Source: Arthrobacter sp. ATA002 (GTDB taxonomy: Bacteria > Actinomycetota > Actinomycetes > Actinomycetales > Micrococcaceae). From it: DNA of 64,000 bases. The DNA lies in the NCBI RefSeq assembly GCF_026898095.1, contig NZ_CP114015.1, forward strand, positions 3,596,001 to 3,660,000, written 5' to 3'. Below the pieces are notes generated by a model. The model ran no database searches. It had not been told where the DNA came from and saw only the letters and a program-made list of their open reading frames with translations. Below, piece by piece: positions 31,066-40,892 of this stretch. Within the stretch, counting starts at the first letter, position 1, and every line of letters begins with the position of its first letter. The position numbers were made by a program, and so were the translations under genes.

Positions 31066-32669
31066 GAGTTCACTTCCTCCAGCGCCTTGGTCTGCCGGAA
31101 GCTGACCGCTGAGATGACTGCCACGATGATGAAGATAATGACGGCGAGCGCGCTGGCCAGGCCGTAGTCACGGCCGGAACCCTGACCGAAGGCCACCTTG
31201 TACACCAGGGTGATCAGCAGGTCGGTGGCGCCGATGTCCATGTTGGTGTCGGAGAACCGCGGACCGCCGCCGGTGAGCATGAAGATCACATTGAAGTTGT
31301 TGAAGTTGAACGCGAACGTCGAGATCAGCAGCGGAGCGGTGGAGACCAGCAGCAGCGGCAGCTTGATCGAGCGGAAAATCCGCCAGGCTGAGGCACCGTC
31401 CATACGGGCCGCCTCGTTGACGTCCTCGGGCAGCGACTGCAGGGCTCCGGTGCAGACCAGGAACATGTACGGGAACCCCAGCCAGGTGTTCACCAGCAGC
31501 ACGCTGAACTTGGCCAGCCACGGGTCCGTCAGCCACGGGATATCCGCCCCGCCGAACAGCGTTGCGTTGATGAAGCCGAACTCCTGGTTGAGCATGCCGG
31601 ACCACACCAGCCCGGCCAGGAACGCCGGGAAGGCATAGGGCAGGATCATGATGGTGCGGTAGATCTTCTTGCCGCGCAGGTTCGGGTGGTTGAACGTCAG
31701 GGCCAGGAACAGGCCCAGGCCGAAGCAGAGCAGCACCGAGCCCAGGGCAAAAGTGAAGGTCCAGAGGATGACGCTGACCAGCGGACCGCGCAGGTCAGGA
31801 TCGGTGAAGGCCCGCTCGAAGTTCTCGAAGCCCACCCCCACCTTCCACCCGGTGGCCAGCCGTTCGCCGTCGTCCACCACAAAGGAACCTTCTCCTCCGT
31901 CGCGGTACACCGCGCCGGTCTCGGTGTCCGTAAAGGTGTCCGCTGCTTCGTCGTAGATCAGCACCGGTTTGAAGACGTAGGCGTTGGAACCGTCGGCCGT
32001 CTGCAGGATGCCGTCGTCAAGGTCTTCCGACAGGGGAACCTTGATGCCGGTGATTTCCTGCTGTACGGACAGCAGCTCGTTGAAGTTCAGGGTCCGGTAA
32101 CCGTCGGCACCCACGGCCTTGCCGGTGCCGCCCAGGTCAGGGTCTGCGACATCTTCCAGCGGTTCACCGGTGGTGCCGATGCGCACTCCGCCGTCGGGAT
32201 CGGTGACCAGCAGGGACAGGACGTCATCCTTTTCCACCACCGACACCTGGTAGGCCGGCGAATCCGGAACGCGTTTTTGTGCGCTCATGGAGATGGAGGA
32301 GATGGCGTCCGCCTTGGTGCTGTTGTGCCCGTCGCCGTAGTTGGTGAACGCCACGTAGCCGCTGTACACCACCACGAAGACCTGGAAGACCAGCAGGAAC
32401 AGGACGCCCGGGGCCAAATACTTGGCCGGAAGGCCGCCGCGGCGCAGGTAAATCCAGTTGATCAGCACTGTCACCGCGGCGGCGACGGCGAGGATCAGCC
32501 ACTTCTCGTTCATAAACAGGGCCATGAGGACGTACACGGCAAACGCGTCAGTCAGGCCCAGAAGCAGGATCTTCGCCAGCAGGCCGGCTGTTGAGTCGGG
32601 GCTGCGGCGGGGCTTCCTGCGGGGTGCGGGACTGTCGGAGCGGACAGGGGTGTCCAGCTGATCAACCAT
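31062..32669 (-). CDS. Maltose/maltodextrin-type ABC transporter permease (MalF-like)
   Basis: 535 residues from ATG at 32669 (MVDQLDTPVRSD), with AAGGAGA upstream. Three N-terminal spans, then a large extracytoplasmic loop (about residues 105-285) equivalent to the MalF P2 domain that contacts the binding protein, then the permease domain with the EAA loop VNEAARMDGASAWRIFR. The loop distinguishes true MalF-type permeases from smaller sugar permeases and supports maltose/maltodextrin as substrate class. Confidence 0.92.
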   Translation of the reverse strand: MVDQLDTPVRSDSPAPRRKPRRSPDSTAGLLAKILLLGLTDAFAVYVLMALFMNEKWLILAVAAAVTVLINWIYLRRGGLPAKYLAPGVLFLLVFQVFVVVYSGYVAFTNYGDGHNSTKADAISSISMSAQKRVPDSPAYQVSVVEKDDVLSLLVTDPDGGVRIGTTGEPLEDVADPDLGGTGKAVGADGYRTLNFNELLSVQQEITGIKVPLSEDLDDGILQTADGSNAYVFKPVLIYDEAADTFTDTETGAVYRDGGEGSFVVDDGERLATGWKVGVGFENFERAFTDPDLRGPLVSVILWTFTFALGSVLLCFGLGLFLALTFNHPNLRGKKIYRTIMILPYAFPAFLAGLVWSGMLNQEFGFINATLFGGADIPWLTDPWLAKFSVLLVNTWLGFPYMFLVCTGALQSLPEDVNEAARMDGASAWRIFRSIKLPLLLVSTAPLLISTFAFNFNNFNVIFMLTGGGPRFSDTNMDIGATDLLITLVYKVAFGQGSGRDYGLASALAVIIFIIVAVISAVSFRQTKALEEVNS

Positions 32670-32803
32670 CGGGGTTCTCCTTGAACCGGTTCGGGCCGGG
32701 ACGCTGCACAAATCGATGCGGCGTCCCGGCCCGCGCCTGTCCGCCGGCGAAGGCGCCGGCGGACGTGTCTAACTGAAGGTGCGGCTGCTGCCGGACTGCG
32801 TGG

Positions 32804-34089
32804 TTACTTGGCGATCTTGGCTTCGACGTTGCCGACCATGGTTGCCCAGGATTCAGCGGGATCGCCCTGGCCCTTGATCAGGGCGAGCTCGGTGCCGCCC
32901 CAGTCGGCCCAGACGGCTTCCATCTCCGGAATGGCCGGCATGGGCACGCCGTCGGCGCCAATCTTGCCGAAGGCGGCGACGATCGGATCCTCGGCGGCCT
33001 TGTCGAAGGACGCGGTCAGGGCCGGCGGGCGTCCGCCGCCTTCGAACATTGCGTCCTGCACGGCTTCGGTGGTCAGGTAGTTCAGCGCGAACTCCGTGGC
33101 GGCCAGGGAGTTCTGGCTCTTGGAGCTGATGAAGAAGCCGTTGACACCGATGAAGGGCTGCGCGGGCTGCGCGCCGCGGTGGGAAGCGGATCGACGACAA
33201 CGTTGATCCCGGCATCCTGCGCCAGCGGCACGTTCCACGGACCGGTCAGGAAGTAGGGGGACGCTCCGGCGTTGAACTTTTCCTTGGCAATGTCCGCGGA
33301 AATGTTGGAGTTCAGGAGCCCGGCTCCGCCCTCGCCCCATTCCTTCAGCTTGGCCGCGAAGGCTGCTCCGTTTTCGTTGCCCAGTTCCAGCTTCGAGGCG
33401 TCGTAGCTGCCGGTCTCGTCGGTTCCGAAAACGGGCACGCCCATCGAGGTCTGGAAGGGGTAGAGGTGGTAGGGGTCGCCCTGCTTGGGGTCCATGCCCA
33501 CCAGGAACGGGAACTCGGCGCCGTTGGCGACAGCCTCCGTGCCGTTGGCAATAACCTCGTCCATGGTGGCTGCCGGTTCCGGCACCAGGTCCGCGTTGCG
33601 CAGCAGGCCAATGTTCTCGATGGAGTAGGGAACACCGTAGGTGCTGCCCTCATAGGTCATGGCAGTGACGGCGGATTCAGAGAAGCCTGCTGCCTTGTCG
33701 CCCAGTTCGATCGGCGCGACCACGCCGTTCTGCACAAACTTGCCCAGCCAGTCATGCGGGCCCACGATCAGGTCCGGGCCCTTGCCGGTGGGAACCTGCG
33801 TGATGAAATCGTCCGAGACCTGCTCAAAGTCCTTGGTCACCAGCTTGATCTCAATGCCGGTGTCTTCCTTGAACCGGGCGGTGACGTCGGTCAGGGCCGG
33901 GGAACGCTCGGCATCGACCCACATGGTCAGGGTCGTGGCCCCGGCGCTGGCCAGATCGGTGGAGCCGGTGCTCTCGGCGGCGTCGCTGCCGCCGCAGGCA
34001 CTCAGGACAAGGGCGGCGGTGACCGAGACGGCCCCGAGAGCGAAGGTACGGCGGCCAAACGCCGTCGTACCCGTTGTGTGCACCTTCAT
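32804..34089 (-). CDS. Maltose/maltodextrin-type extracellular solute-binding lipoprotein (frameshifted)
   Basis: Signal peptide with lipobox LSAC (Cys near residue 32), then a family 1 solute-binding fold (TLTMWVDAERSPALTDVTAR, GKGPDLIVGPHDWLGKF, YEGSTYGVPYSIENIGLL). The frame breaks after VVVDPLPTA near 33175; the C-terminal part (QPFIGVNGFFISSKSQNS ... AIPEMEAVWADWGGTELA) continues in the next frame to 32804. One additional G restores a 428-residue protein. First gene of the binding protein-MalF-MalG operon; a LacI-type operator lies about 130 bp upstream. Confidence 0.88.
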
Positions 34090-34218
34090 TGGTGTACCTC
34101 TCCTAGTTTTTCAAGTGGTTTCCGGCTTTCTCAGGCGGCGCCCGAGCATGCCTGCGCTGTGGCAGCGCAGGGGCCAGGAGCAAACGGAAGCTCTCCGCGG
34201 GACCTAAGTATGGAGAAA

Positions 34219-34234
34219 GTGTAAGCGCGTACAC
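34219..34234. promoter_or_regulatory. Candidate LacI-family operator near the sugar-binding protein promoter
   Basis: GTGTAAGCGCGTACAC: 5-bp perfect arms (GTGTA/TACAC) around AGCGCG, the size and GCG-centred core expected for LacI-family regulators. It lies in the 309-bp divergent region between the transporter operon and the alpha-glucosidase, with the LacI gene 2 kb away. The rest of that gap has no gene. Confidence 0.55.
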
Positions 34235-34351
34235 GTTGTGCGTCCAATCACAGACTTGCGTCACTATTTGATGAATCACGCTACGGAGGAAATCCGGCAT
34301 TTATACCAGCAATCCGCTAAAAATAAGCAATCTTAGGTTCAGCCACGGCGG

Positions 34352-34365
34352 TGCAAGCGTTTTCA
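34352..34365. promoter_or_regulatory. Candidate LacI-family operator upstream of the alpha-glucosidase
   Basis: TGCAAGCGTTTTCA has the TGxAA-xCGx-TTxCA form of LacI-family sites with a CG centre. It is 34 bp before the glucosidase ATG at 34399, where a bound repressor would block transcription. It differs in arms from the site at 34219. Confidence 0.5.
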
Positions 34366-34398
34366 TTTCCGGTCGGATATGCCCCTAGGATGGCTCCC

Positions 34399-36122
34399 AT
34401 GCTCAGCGACGTAATTCCCGGCACCGGCCCCCTTACCGGCCCGTCCCCAGTCCCCCTGCACGCGGCCTCCAGCGAGCAGGACCGCCAGTGGTGGCGTTCC
34501 TCCGTGATTTACCAGGTGTATCCGCGGTCCTTCCGCGACCTGAGCGGCGACGGCATCGGGGACCTCCCCGGCATCACGGCCGAGCTGGGCTCGCTCGCGG
34601 AGCTGGATATTGACGCACTGTGGCTGTCCCCGTTCTTCAAGTCCCCGCAGAACGATGCCGGCTACGACGTTGCCGACTACTGCTCGGTGGATCCGCTGTT
34701 CGGCACGCTGGAGGACTTTGACGCCCTGGTGGAGAAGGCCTCCGGCCACGGCATCCGGATCATCGTGGACCTGGTGCCCAACCACTGCTCCAATGAACAC
34801 GCCCTCTTCCAGGCGGCACTGGCCGCACCCGCAGGTTCCCCGGAACGGGACATGTTCATTTTCCGTGACGGTGCCGGCTCCAACGGTGATGCCGCGCCCA
34901 ACAACTGGCAGTCCCACTTCGGCGGATCGGCCTGGACCCGGACGACCAACGCGGACGGCACCCCCGGCCAGTGGTACCTGCACCTGTTCGATTCGAGCCA
35001 GCCGGATTTCAACTGGGACAACCCCGCTGTCCGCGCTGAATTCGAACGGGTGCTGCGCTTCTGGCTGGACCGCGGCGTCGGCGGTTTCCGCGTCGATGTG
35101 GCCCACGCCCTGGTGAAAAAGTCCGGCCTTCCCGATTGGGGCGGCCGCGCGGACGGCTGCTCCTCGGAGGGTTTCCCGGGCGCGGAAGCGCCGATGTTCG
35201 GCCAGCCGGAGGTTCATGACATTTTCCGGTCGTGGCGGAAACTGCTGGAGGAGTACGACGGCGAGCGCGTGCTCTGCGCGGAAGCCACCATCGATCCGCT
35301 GGACCGGCTTTCCGACTGGGTCCGCCCCGATGAAATGCACCAGACCTTCAACTTCGCCTACCTCAACCACGACTGGCATCCCGGCGCCGTCCGCCACGTT
35401 ATCGGCTCATCGCTGGAGGCCTTCGATAAGGTGGGCGCGCCCACCACCTGGGTGCTCTCCAACCACGACGTCGTCCGGCACGCCACGCGTTTCGGCATCG
35501 AAGGCCGCCAGGAGCGTCCCGGCGACGGCCTGGGCCCGGAGGACCCGCAGCCCAATGACGAGCTCGGCCTGTCCCGCGCCCGTGCCGCCACGCTGCTCAT
35601 GCTGGCGCTGCCCGGCGGCGTCTACCTGTACCAGGGCGAGGAGCTGGGCCTGCCAGACCACACCACCATGCCGCACGATTTCCGGCAGGATCCCAGCTAC
35701 CACCGCACCGGCGGCGCCCGCCTGGGCCGCGACGGCTGCCGTGTCCCCCTGCCCTGGTACGCGGCGGCGGACAGCTTTGGGTTCAGCAGCACCGGCTCTG
35801 CCTGGCTGCCGCAGCCGGCCGGCTGGGCCTCTTTGGCCCGGGACGTCCAGCGGGGGATCCCGACTCCACCCTGAACCTTTACCGCAGTGCGCTGGCGGTG
35901 CGCCGGGAATATGCCCTCGGCGCCGGGTCCCTCGCGTGGTGGCCGGATGTCGACGGCGAGTCCGCGGTTGCCTTCCTGAACGGCAGCGTCCTGACGGTGC
36001 TCAACATGGGCACCGAACCGCTGCTGCTTCCTGAAGGGGAGGTCCTGGTGTCCAGCGAAGCCGGTGCCGCCGCCGGCGGATTCCTGGCGCCCAACCGCGC
36101 CGTCTGGCTCCGGCTAAGCTAA
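34399..36122 (+). CDS. GH13 alpha-glucosidase (frameshifted near the 3' end)
   Basis: Hydrolyses alpha-1,4 or alpha-1,6 glucosides imported by the neighbouring ABC system. Start MLSDVIPGTG at 34399 (AGGA upstream; ATG 34390 possible). GH13 motifs: SVIYQVYPRSFRDLSGDGIG, IVDLVPNH, GFRVDVAHAL (nucleophile Asp), VLCAEATID (acid Glu), LSNHDVVRHATRF. The first frame stops at 35874; adding one G to the G5 run at 35852-35856 gives QRGDPDSTLNLYRSALAVRR and continues to 36122, total 574 residues. It precedes the LacI gene on the same strand. Confidence 0.9.
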
Positions 36123-36196
36123 TGCCTGCGGCGCCGGACGCCGGTCCGGTGCCGCAGCCGACGCTGCTCCCGTCCAGCTGCCGGCGTCCACCCCCG

Positions 36197-36215
36197 TAGC
36201 GGCAAGCGTCCGCTA
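36197..36215. promoter_or_regulatory. Inverted repeat before the LacI regulator gene
   Basis: TAGCGG and CCGCTA, 6-bp perfect arms separated by CAAGCGT, 30 bp before the regulator start. The inner CAAGCGT matches the core of the operator at 34352, so autoregulation is possible, but the arms are short. Confidence 0.35.
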
Positions 36216-36245
36216 TGACCAGCAGCCGCCGAATCGAGGAAAACC

Positions 36246-37265
36246 GTGCCTGGCATCAAAGACGTGGCCGAACACGCCGGAGTGTCCTCTGCCACGGTCT
36301 CGCGCGCCCTCAGCGGCAACGGCAAGGTCTCCGAGGCCACCCGCCGCCGGGTCCGGGCCGCCGCCGAGGAACTGGGCTATGTCCTGTCCTACAACGCTTC
36401 CTCGCTGGCCTCCGGCCGCAGCCGAAATATCGGAATTGTCATGCCCACGGTGGGCCGCTGGTATTTTTCCCAGGTCCTCGAAGGCGCTGCCGCTGCCCTG
36501 ATCGACGCCGGGTATGACCTGACCCTGTACAACACCAGTGACGGGCCCGGCCACCGCGAAAGCGTGCTGACCGAGATGCTGCGCCGGCAGCGGCTCGATG
36601 CCGTCATCGCGGTGGCGCTGAAACTCACCGATGAGGAACTTGCCCAGCTGCATGCCGTCGGCAAGCCGATTGTCGCCATCGGCGGGCCCCTGCCGCAGAC
36701 ACATACCATCCGGGTGGACGAGGCCAACATCTCCGTGCTGGCGACGGAGCACCTGATATCGCTGGGTCACACCCGGATTGCCCACATCGGCGGCGGCGAG
36801 GAACTGGAACGCGATTTCCGGCTGGGCAGCACCCGCCGGGACGGCTATGAGCAGGCCATGGGCAGGGCCGGCCTGGAATGCCGGCATGTCAACAGCGTGG
36901 ACTTTTCCGTGGCCAGCGGAGTGCGGGCGGCAAAAAGCCTGCTGGCGGCTCCGCACGGCCGGCCCACCGGCATCTTCTGCGCCTCGGATGAACTTGCCAT
37001 CGGCGCCATTCTCGCGGCGGGGGACCTGGGCCTGCGCGTTCCCGGAGACCTGTCCGTTATTGGCATTGACGGCCACGAACTGGGCGAGGTTTTTGGGCTC
37101 ACCACCATCAGCCAGGACCCGAAGGGCCAGGGTGCAGCCGCCGTGGCGGCGGTCCTGTCGCTCCTGGCGCAGAAGCCGCCGGCAGCGGATTGGATCCAGC
37201 GGTTCTTCCCCACCGAGTTCGTGGTCCGCTCCAGCACCTCCGTGCCGGCGGACCTGCGGAGCTGA
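36246..37265 (+). CDS. LacI-family transcriptional regulator of the alpha-glucoside locus
   Basis: 339 residues, GTG start. The N-terminal HTH (IKDVAEHAGVSSATVSRALS) and hinge helix (YNASSLASGRSRNIG) are complete, followed by a periplasmic-binding-like sensor domain (IGIVMPTVGRWYFSQVLEGA ... ASDELAIGAILAAGDLGLRV). Probably represses the binding protein-malFG operon and the alpha-glucosidase until an alpha-glucoside binds. Inference rests on proximity and on the LacI-type sites in the divergent region. Confidence 0.92.
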   Translation: MPGIKDVAEHAGVSSATVSRALSGNGKVSEATRRRVRAAAEELGYVLSYNASSLASGRSRNIGIVMPTVGRWYFSQVLEGAAAALIDAGYDLTLYNTSDGPGHRESVLTEMLRRQRLDAVIAVALKLTDEELAQLHAVGKPIVAIGGPLPQTHTIRVDEANISVLATEHLISLGHTRIAHIGGGEELERDFRLGSTRRDGYEQAMGRAGLECRHVNSVDFSVASGVRAAKSLLAAPHGRPTGIFCASDELAIGAILAAGDLGLRVPGDLSVIGIDGHELGEVFGLTTISQDPKGQGAAAVAAVLSLLAQKPPAADWIQRFFPTEFVVRSSTSVPADLRS

Positions 37266-37373
37266 TCGGTGCGCGGCGTGGAGCTGCGGCATCGAGGCCG
37301 ATACTCGTCTTCGGCCCTCACCCGTGCTTAACTAAAACGTCAGTCCGTCCGGCCGAAGGAACTCCGCCCGCCC

Positions 37374-37739
37374 ATGTCGCCCTTTCTCTGGATCCTGCAG
37401 ATAGTCCTGGCCCTGCTGTTCCTGGGAATCGGCGGGCAGCGCCTGACCCGGCCCGCGCGGCAGCTGCGGAAACTGCCCTGGACCGACGGATATCGGCCGG
37501 CGGCCATCCGGGCGCTGGGCGTGGTGGAAATCGCGGCCGGCCTGGGCCTGCTGCTTCCCGGACTGCTGGGCTGGTCCCCCTGGCTGACCCCCGCCGCTGC
37601 CGCCGGCCTGCTGGCCCTCATGTCGCTGGCGGTGCTGATGCACCTGCGCCGCGGCCAGCGCCAGGCCGCGGTCCTCCCGGCTATCCTTTTGATACTGGCG
37701 GCGTTTGTGGTGTGGGGGCGGCTGGCGCAGCTGCTCTGA
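37374..37739 (+). CDS. DoxX-like membrane protein
   Basis: 121 residues, four hydrophobic segments (FLWILQIVLALLFLGIGGQR, ALGVVEIAAGLGLLLPGLLG, AAAAGLLALMSLAVLMHL, AVLPAILLILAAFVVWGRL). The pattern GxGxxRL then ALGxxEIxxxLGL is that of DoxX-like proteins of small actinobacterial type. Function unknown; some relatives act in thiol or quinone redox chemistry. Confidence 0.82.
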   Translation: MSPFLWILQIVLALLFLGIGGQRLTRPARQLRKLPWTDGYRPAAIRALGVVEIAAGLGLLLPGLLGWSPWLTPAAAAGLLALMSLAVLMHLRRGQRQAAVLPAILLILAAFVVWGRLAQLL

Positions 37740-37796
37740 GCCCCTTCCCCGGCCTGAATCCTCACCAGCAGCCCGGCGAAAGGGAGCGGACGCGCA

Positions 37797-38708
37797 ATGG
37801 CAGGCACAGCAGAAGCGGCAGCCGAGCTGTACGCCCTCATGCCCGGCGAGTTCACCGCCGCCCGCAACCGGCGCGCCGCCGAGGCGGCGGAGGGCGGGGA
37901 CAAGGGCCTGGGAAAGGCGATCCGTTCCCTGCCGAAACCGTCCTCAGCGGCCTGGCTCGTCAACATGCTCTGCCTGCACCGCACGGAACTGATCTCCGAA
38001 GTCCTCGAGCTGGGCGCCGTCCTGCGCGAGGCACAAAATGACCTGGACCAACAACAGCTGCGCCGGCTCAGCGGCGAGCGCCAGCGGCTGCTCCGCTCCG
38101 TGGCGCGGGAAGCCCTGAGCCTTGCCGGGCAGCTGGGGCATCCGGTCAGCGCCGCCGTCGGAGCCGAAGTTGAACAAACGCTGTGGGCGGCCATGACCGA
38201 TGCCGATGCCGCAGCGGCCGCAGCGAGCGGCCAGCTGGTGCGCGGGCTCGAAGCGAACGGGTGGGACCCGGTGGACGTTGCCGGAGCTGTCGCAGATCCC
38301 GGATCGGTGCGCCCGCCTGCCGCCGGCGGAACCCGCAGCTCGTCCCCGCGGTCCGGAACCGGCGGGGACGCCTCCGCGGTGCCGTCACGGAAGGAAAAGG
38401 CGGCCGCGGACCGGGCACGCCGTACGGCCCGGGCCGCACTGGAGGAGGCACAGCGGGACGCCGCCCGGGCCGAGGAGGCACTGAAATCGGCCCAGGACGA
38501 GGTGGACAAGGTTGCCGGGCGGCGCGATGAGCTCACTGACGAAATCGACGAACTGCGCGTCCGGATCCACGAGCTGGAACGCGAAGTGGTCTCCGTCGAC
38601 CGCCGCGCGGGGGCCCTGGAACGCGCACGTGATGCGGCGCGGCGTTCGGCCCGCGCGGCGCGGCGGGCCGCGGAGAAGGCACAGTCCACACTGGAGGGGC
38701 TGGGCTAA
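37797..38708 (+). CDS. Conserved coiled-coil protein of unknown function
   Basis: 303 residues. The N-terminal part (LYALMPGEFTAARNRRAAEA, LPKPSSAAWLVNMLC) recurs in many actinobacterial proteins of unknown role. A mid-section is Ala-rich; residues about 185-303 form a long, highly charged coiled coil (ALEEAQRDAARAEEALKSAQ, ELTDEIDELRVRIHELEREV). No enzymatic motif is seen. Possibly a DNA- or envelope-associated scaffold, but that is a guess. Confidence 0.8.
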   Translation: MAGTAEAAAELYALMPGEFTAARNRRAAEAAEGGDKGLGKAIRSLPKPSSAAWLVNMLCLHRTELISEVLELGAVLREAQNDLDQQQLRRLSGERQRLLRSVAREALSLAGQLGHPVSAAVGAEVEQTLWAAMTDADAAAAAASGQLVRGLEANGWDPVDVAGAVADPGSVRPPAAGGTRSSSPRSGTGGDASAVPSRKEKAAADRARRTARAALEEAQRDAARAEEALKSAQDEVDKVAGRRDELTDEIDELRVRIHELEREVVSVDRRAGALERARDAARRSARAARRAAEKAQSTLEGLG

Positions 38709-38814
38709 GGTCCCCGGCAGCGCACAATACGTCCAACAAATTCGTCCTAATTATTGGCGCGCAGCGGTGGTACGTTCGGAATCCGAGCAAAGGCAACTCC
38801 CCTTTGGAGGAATC

Positions 38815-39105
38815 ATGACTGACCATGTTGCGCCCGTTAGCGACTGCGCCGTCCACAGCTGTGACTACAACCACGACGGCTGCACCGCCTATGCCATTAC
38901 CGTCGGCGGAACCCCCGACCATGCCAGTTGCTCCACCTTCATCGACACCACGGAAACGGGCGGCCTGCCCAAGGTCCTGGCCTCGGTGGGCGCGTGCCTG
39001 CGCAGCGAATGCCGGCATAACGACCGCCTCATGTGCACCGCCCGTGACGTCCGGGTCGGCCCCGGTGCTGAACTGGCGGACTGCCTGACCTATCAGCACC
39101 GGTAG
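38815..39105 (+). CDS. DUF1540 domain protein with duplicated four-cysteine motif
   Basis: 96 residues with TGGAGGAAT before the ATG. Two copies of a Cys4 motif: C-x4-C-x6-C-x15-C near the N-terminus (DCAVHSCDYNHDGC) and again near the C-terminus (CLRSECRHNDRLMC). This suggests two small metal-binding knuckles, probably zinc. Small, acidic and likely abundant given the strong ribosome-binding site. Function of DUF1540 is unknown. Confidence 0.85.
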   Translation: MTDHVAPVSDCAVHSCDYNHDGCTAYAITVGGTPDHASCSTFIDTTETGGLPKVLASVGACLRSECRHNDRLMCTARDVRVGPGAELADCLTYQHR

Positions 39106-39210
39106 CCGCTGCCGCGTCCGGCGGATATGTCCTCCCACGATCCGGCAATGTGATCCAAGCCTCACCAGCATGTAGCGTTGGAGGCCACAAACCCGCTTCA
39201 AAGGAGAACA

Positions 39211-40824
39211 ATGCCAGGCTTGGACACCGCTTTGACACCGCTTCGTTTCCTGGAACGGGCCGCCCAGGTGCACCCGGATAAAACGGCGGTGATCGACGGT
39301 GACCGGCGCCTGACCTACCGTGAGTTTGCGGCAGCGGTGACCCGGACCGCCCGTGCCCTGCGCGCCTCGGGTTTGGCGGCCGGCGGCCGGGCGGCGTTCC
39401 TGGGCACCAACTCGGCCGAACTGCTGATCGCCCACTACGCCGTCCCCCTGGCCGGCGGCGTCCTGGTTCCGATGAATACCCGGTTGTCGCCGCCCGAGGT
39501 CACCTACATCTGCAACCATTCCGGCGCCACTGTGCTGTTCGGAGATCCGGACCTGCTCCTCAAGCTGGACTCGCCCGAGCTGGAGACGGTTACCGAGGTT
39601 GTCTCCGTCCCCCTCCAGGACGGCAGCAGCGGCACGGTGGCGGGAACGACGGCGTACGCCGACTTCCTCGCCCGCGGAACCGACGACCCGCTCTCCTGGG
39701 ATGTGGCGGACGAGAATACGGTCATCACCCTGAACTACACCTCCGGCACGACCGGCAGGCCCAAGGGCGTGATGTACACCCACCGCGGCGCCTACCTGAA
39801 TTCGCTCGGCGAAGTGCATCATCAGGGATTCACCGCTGACAGTGTCTACCTCTGGACCCTCCCCATGTTCCACTGCAACGGCTGGTGCACCACCTGGGCG
39901 CTGACCGCCGCCGCCGGCACCCATGTCTGCCTGCGGGCTGTCCGCGGCCCGGAAATCTGGCGCCTGATCGACGCCTGCGGGGTTGACCATCTGGCCGGCG
40001 CCCCCACCGTGCTCAGCGCCATCGCCACCGCGGCGGAAGCCCACGAGCTGGACCGTCCGCTGACCATCGTCACCGCGGGAGCCCCGCCCAGCCCCACCAT
40101 CATCGCCCGGATCCACCAGCTGCGCGCCGCGGTGGTGCACGTGTACGGGCTCACGGAGTCCTACGGACCGTATGCGGTCTGCGAACCGCAGGCCGCCTGG
40201 GCCGCGCTCGACGGCGAAGCCCTGGCCCGGAAAATGGCGCGCCAGGGCGTGGGCATGCTGACGTCGGACCGGCTGCGGGTGGTCCGCAACGATGCTGGTA
40301 CCAGCGGCGACCTGACCGACGTCGCCAGCGACGGCGTCGAAATGGGTGAGATCGTCATGCGCGGGAATTCCGTGATGAAAGGGTACTACCGCGACGACGA
40401 CGGCACGGCGGACGCGTTCCGCGGCGGCTGGTTCCACACCGGCGACCTCGGCGTGATGCATCCAGACGGCTACGTCCAGCTGCTGGACCGTTCCAAGGAC
40501 GTGGTGGTCTCCGGCGGCGAGAACATCTCCACCATCGAGGTGGAACAGGCCCTGGCCAGCCATCCGGCCGTGGCCGACGTCGCGGTCATCGGTGTGCCGG
40601 ATGACCGCTGGGGTGAGCGGCCCAAGGCCTTCGTGGTGCTCGCCCCGGGCCGGACCGCCACCGAAGACGATCTCCTGGCCCACGTCAAGTCCCGGATCGC
40701 ATCCTACAAAGCACCCCGGTCGGTGGAGTTCATCATCGACCTGCCCAAAACGTCCACCGGAAAAATCCGCAAGAATGAACTGCGGACCCAGGAATGGGAA
40801 GGCCGGGAAGCCCGCATTAACTAG
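39211..40824 (+). CDS. Acyl-CoA synthetase (AMP-forming), medium/long-chain fatty-acid type
   Basis: 537 residues, AAGGAGAACA before ATG at 39211. Adenylate-forming motifs: YTSGTTGRPKGVMYTHRG, YGLTESYGP, GWFHTGDLGVMHPDGYVQ, and catalytic Lys in PKTSTGKIRK. Activates a fatty acid with ATP and CoA in the cytoplasm or at the membrane. Most similar in layout to FadD-type ligases for medium-chain acids (acyl-CoA synthetase with HCNGW motif). Substrate range cannot be read from sequence. Confidence 0.93.
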   Translation: MPGLDTALTPLRFLERAAQVHPDKTAVIDGDRRLTYREFAAAVTRTARALRASGLAAGGRAAFLGTNSAELLIAHYAVPLAGGVLVPMNTRLSPPEVTYICNHSGATVLFGDPDLLLKLDSPELETVTEVVSVPLQDGSSGTVAGTTAYADFLARGTDDPLSWDVADENTVITLNYTSGTTGRPKGVMYTHRGAYLNSLGEVHHQGFTADSVYLWTLPMFHCNGWCTTWALTAAAGTHVCLRAVRGPEIWRLIDACGVDHLAGAPTVLSAIATAAEAHELDRPLTIVTAGAPPSPTIIARIHQLRAAVVHVYGLTESYGPYAVCEPQAAWAALDGEALARKMARQGVGMLTSDRLRVVRNDAGTSGDLTDVASDGVEMGEIVMRGNSVMKGYYRDDDGTADAFRGGWFHTGDLGVMHPDGYVQLLDRSKDVVVSGGENISTIEVEQALASHPAVADVAVIGVPDDRWGERPKAFVVLAPGRTATEDDLLAHVKSRIASYKAPRSVEFIIDLPKTSTGKIRKNELRTQEWEGREARIN

Positions 40825-40892
40825 CGGCGTCCGAAGGCGGCAGTTCCCCCGCCGCACCACCCCGCCCAGCAACGAGCGAAAGAGAGACACCC

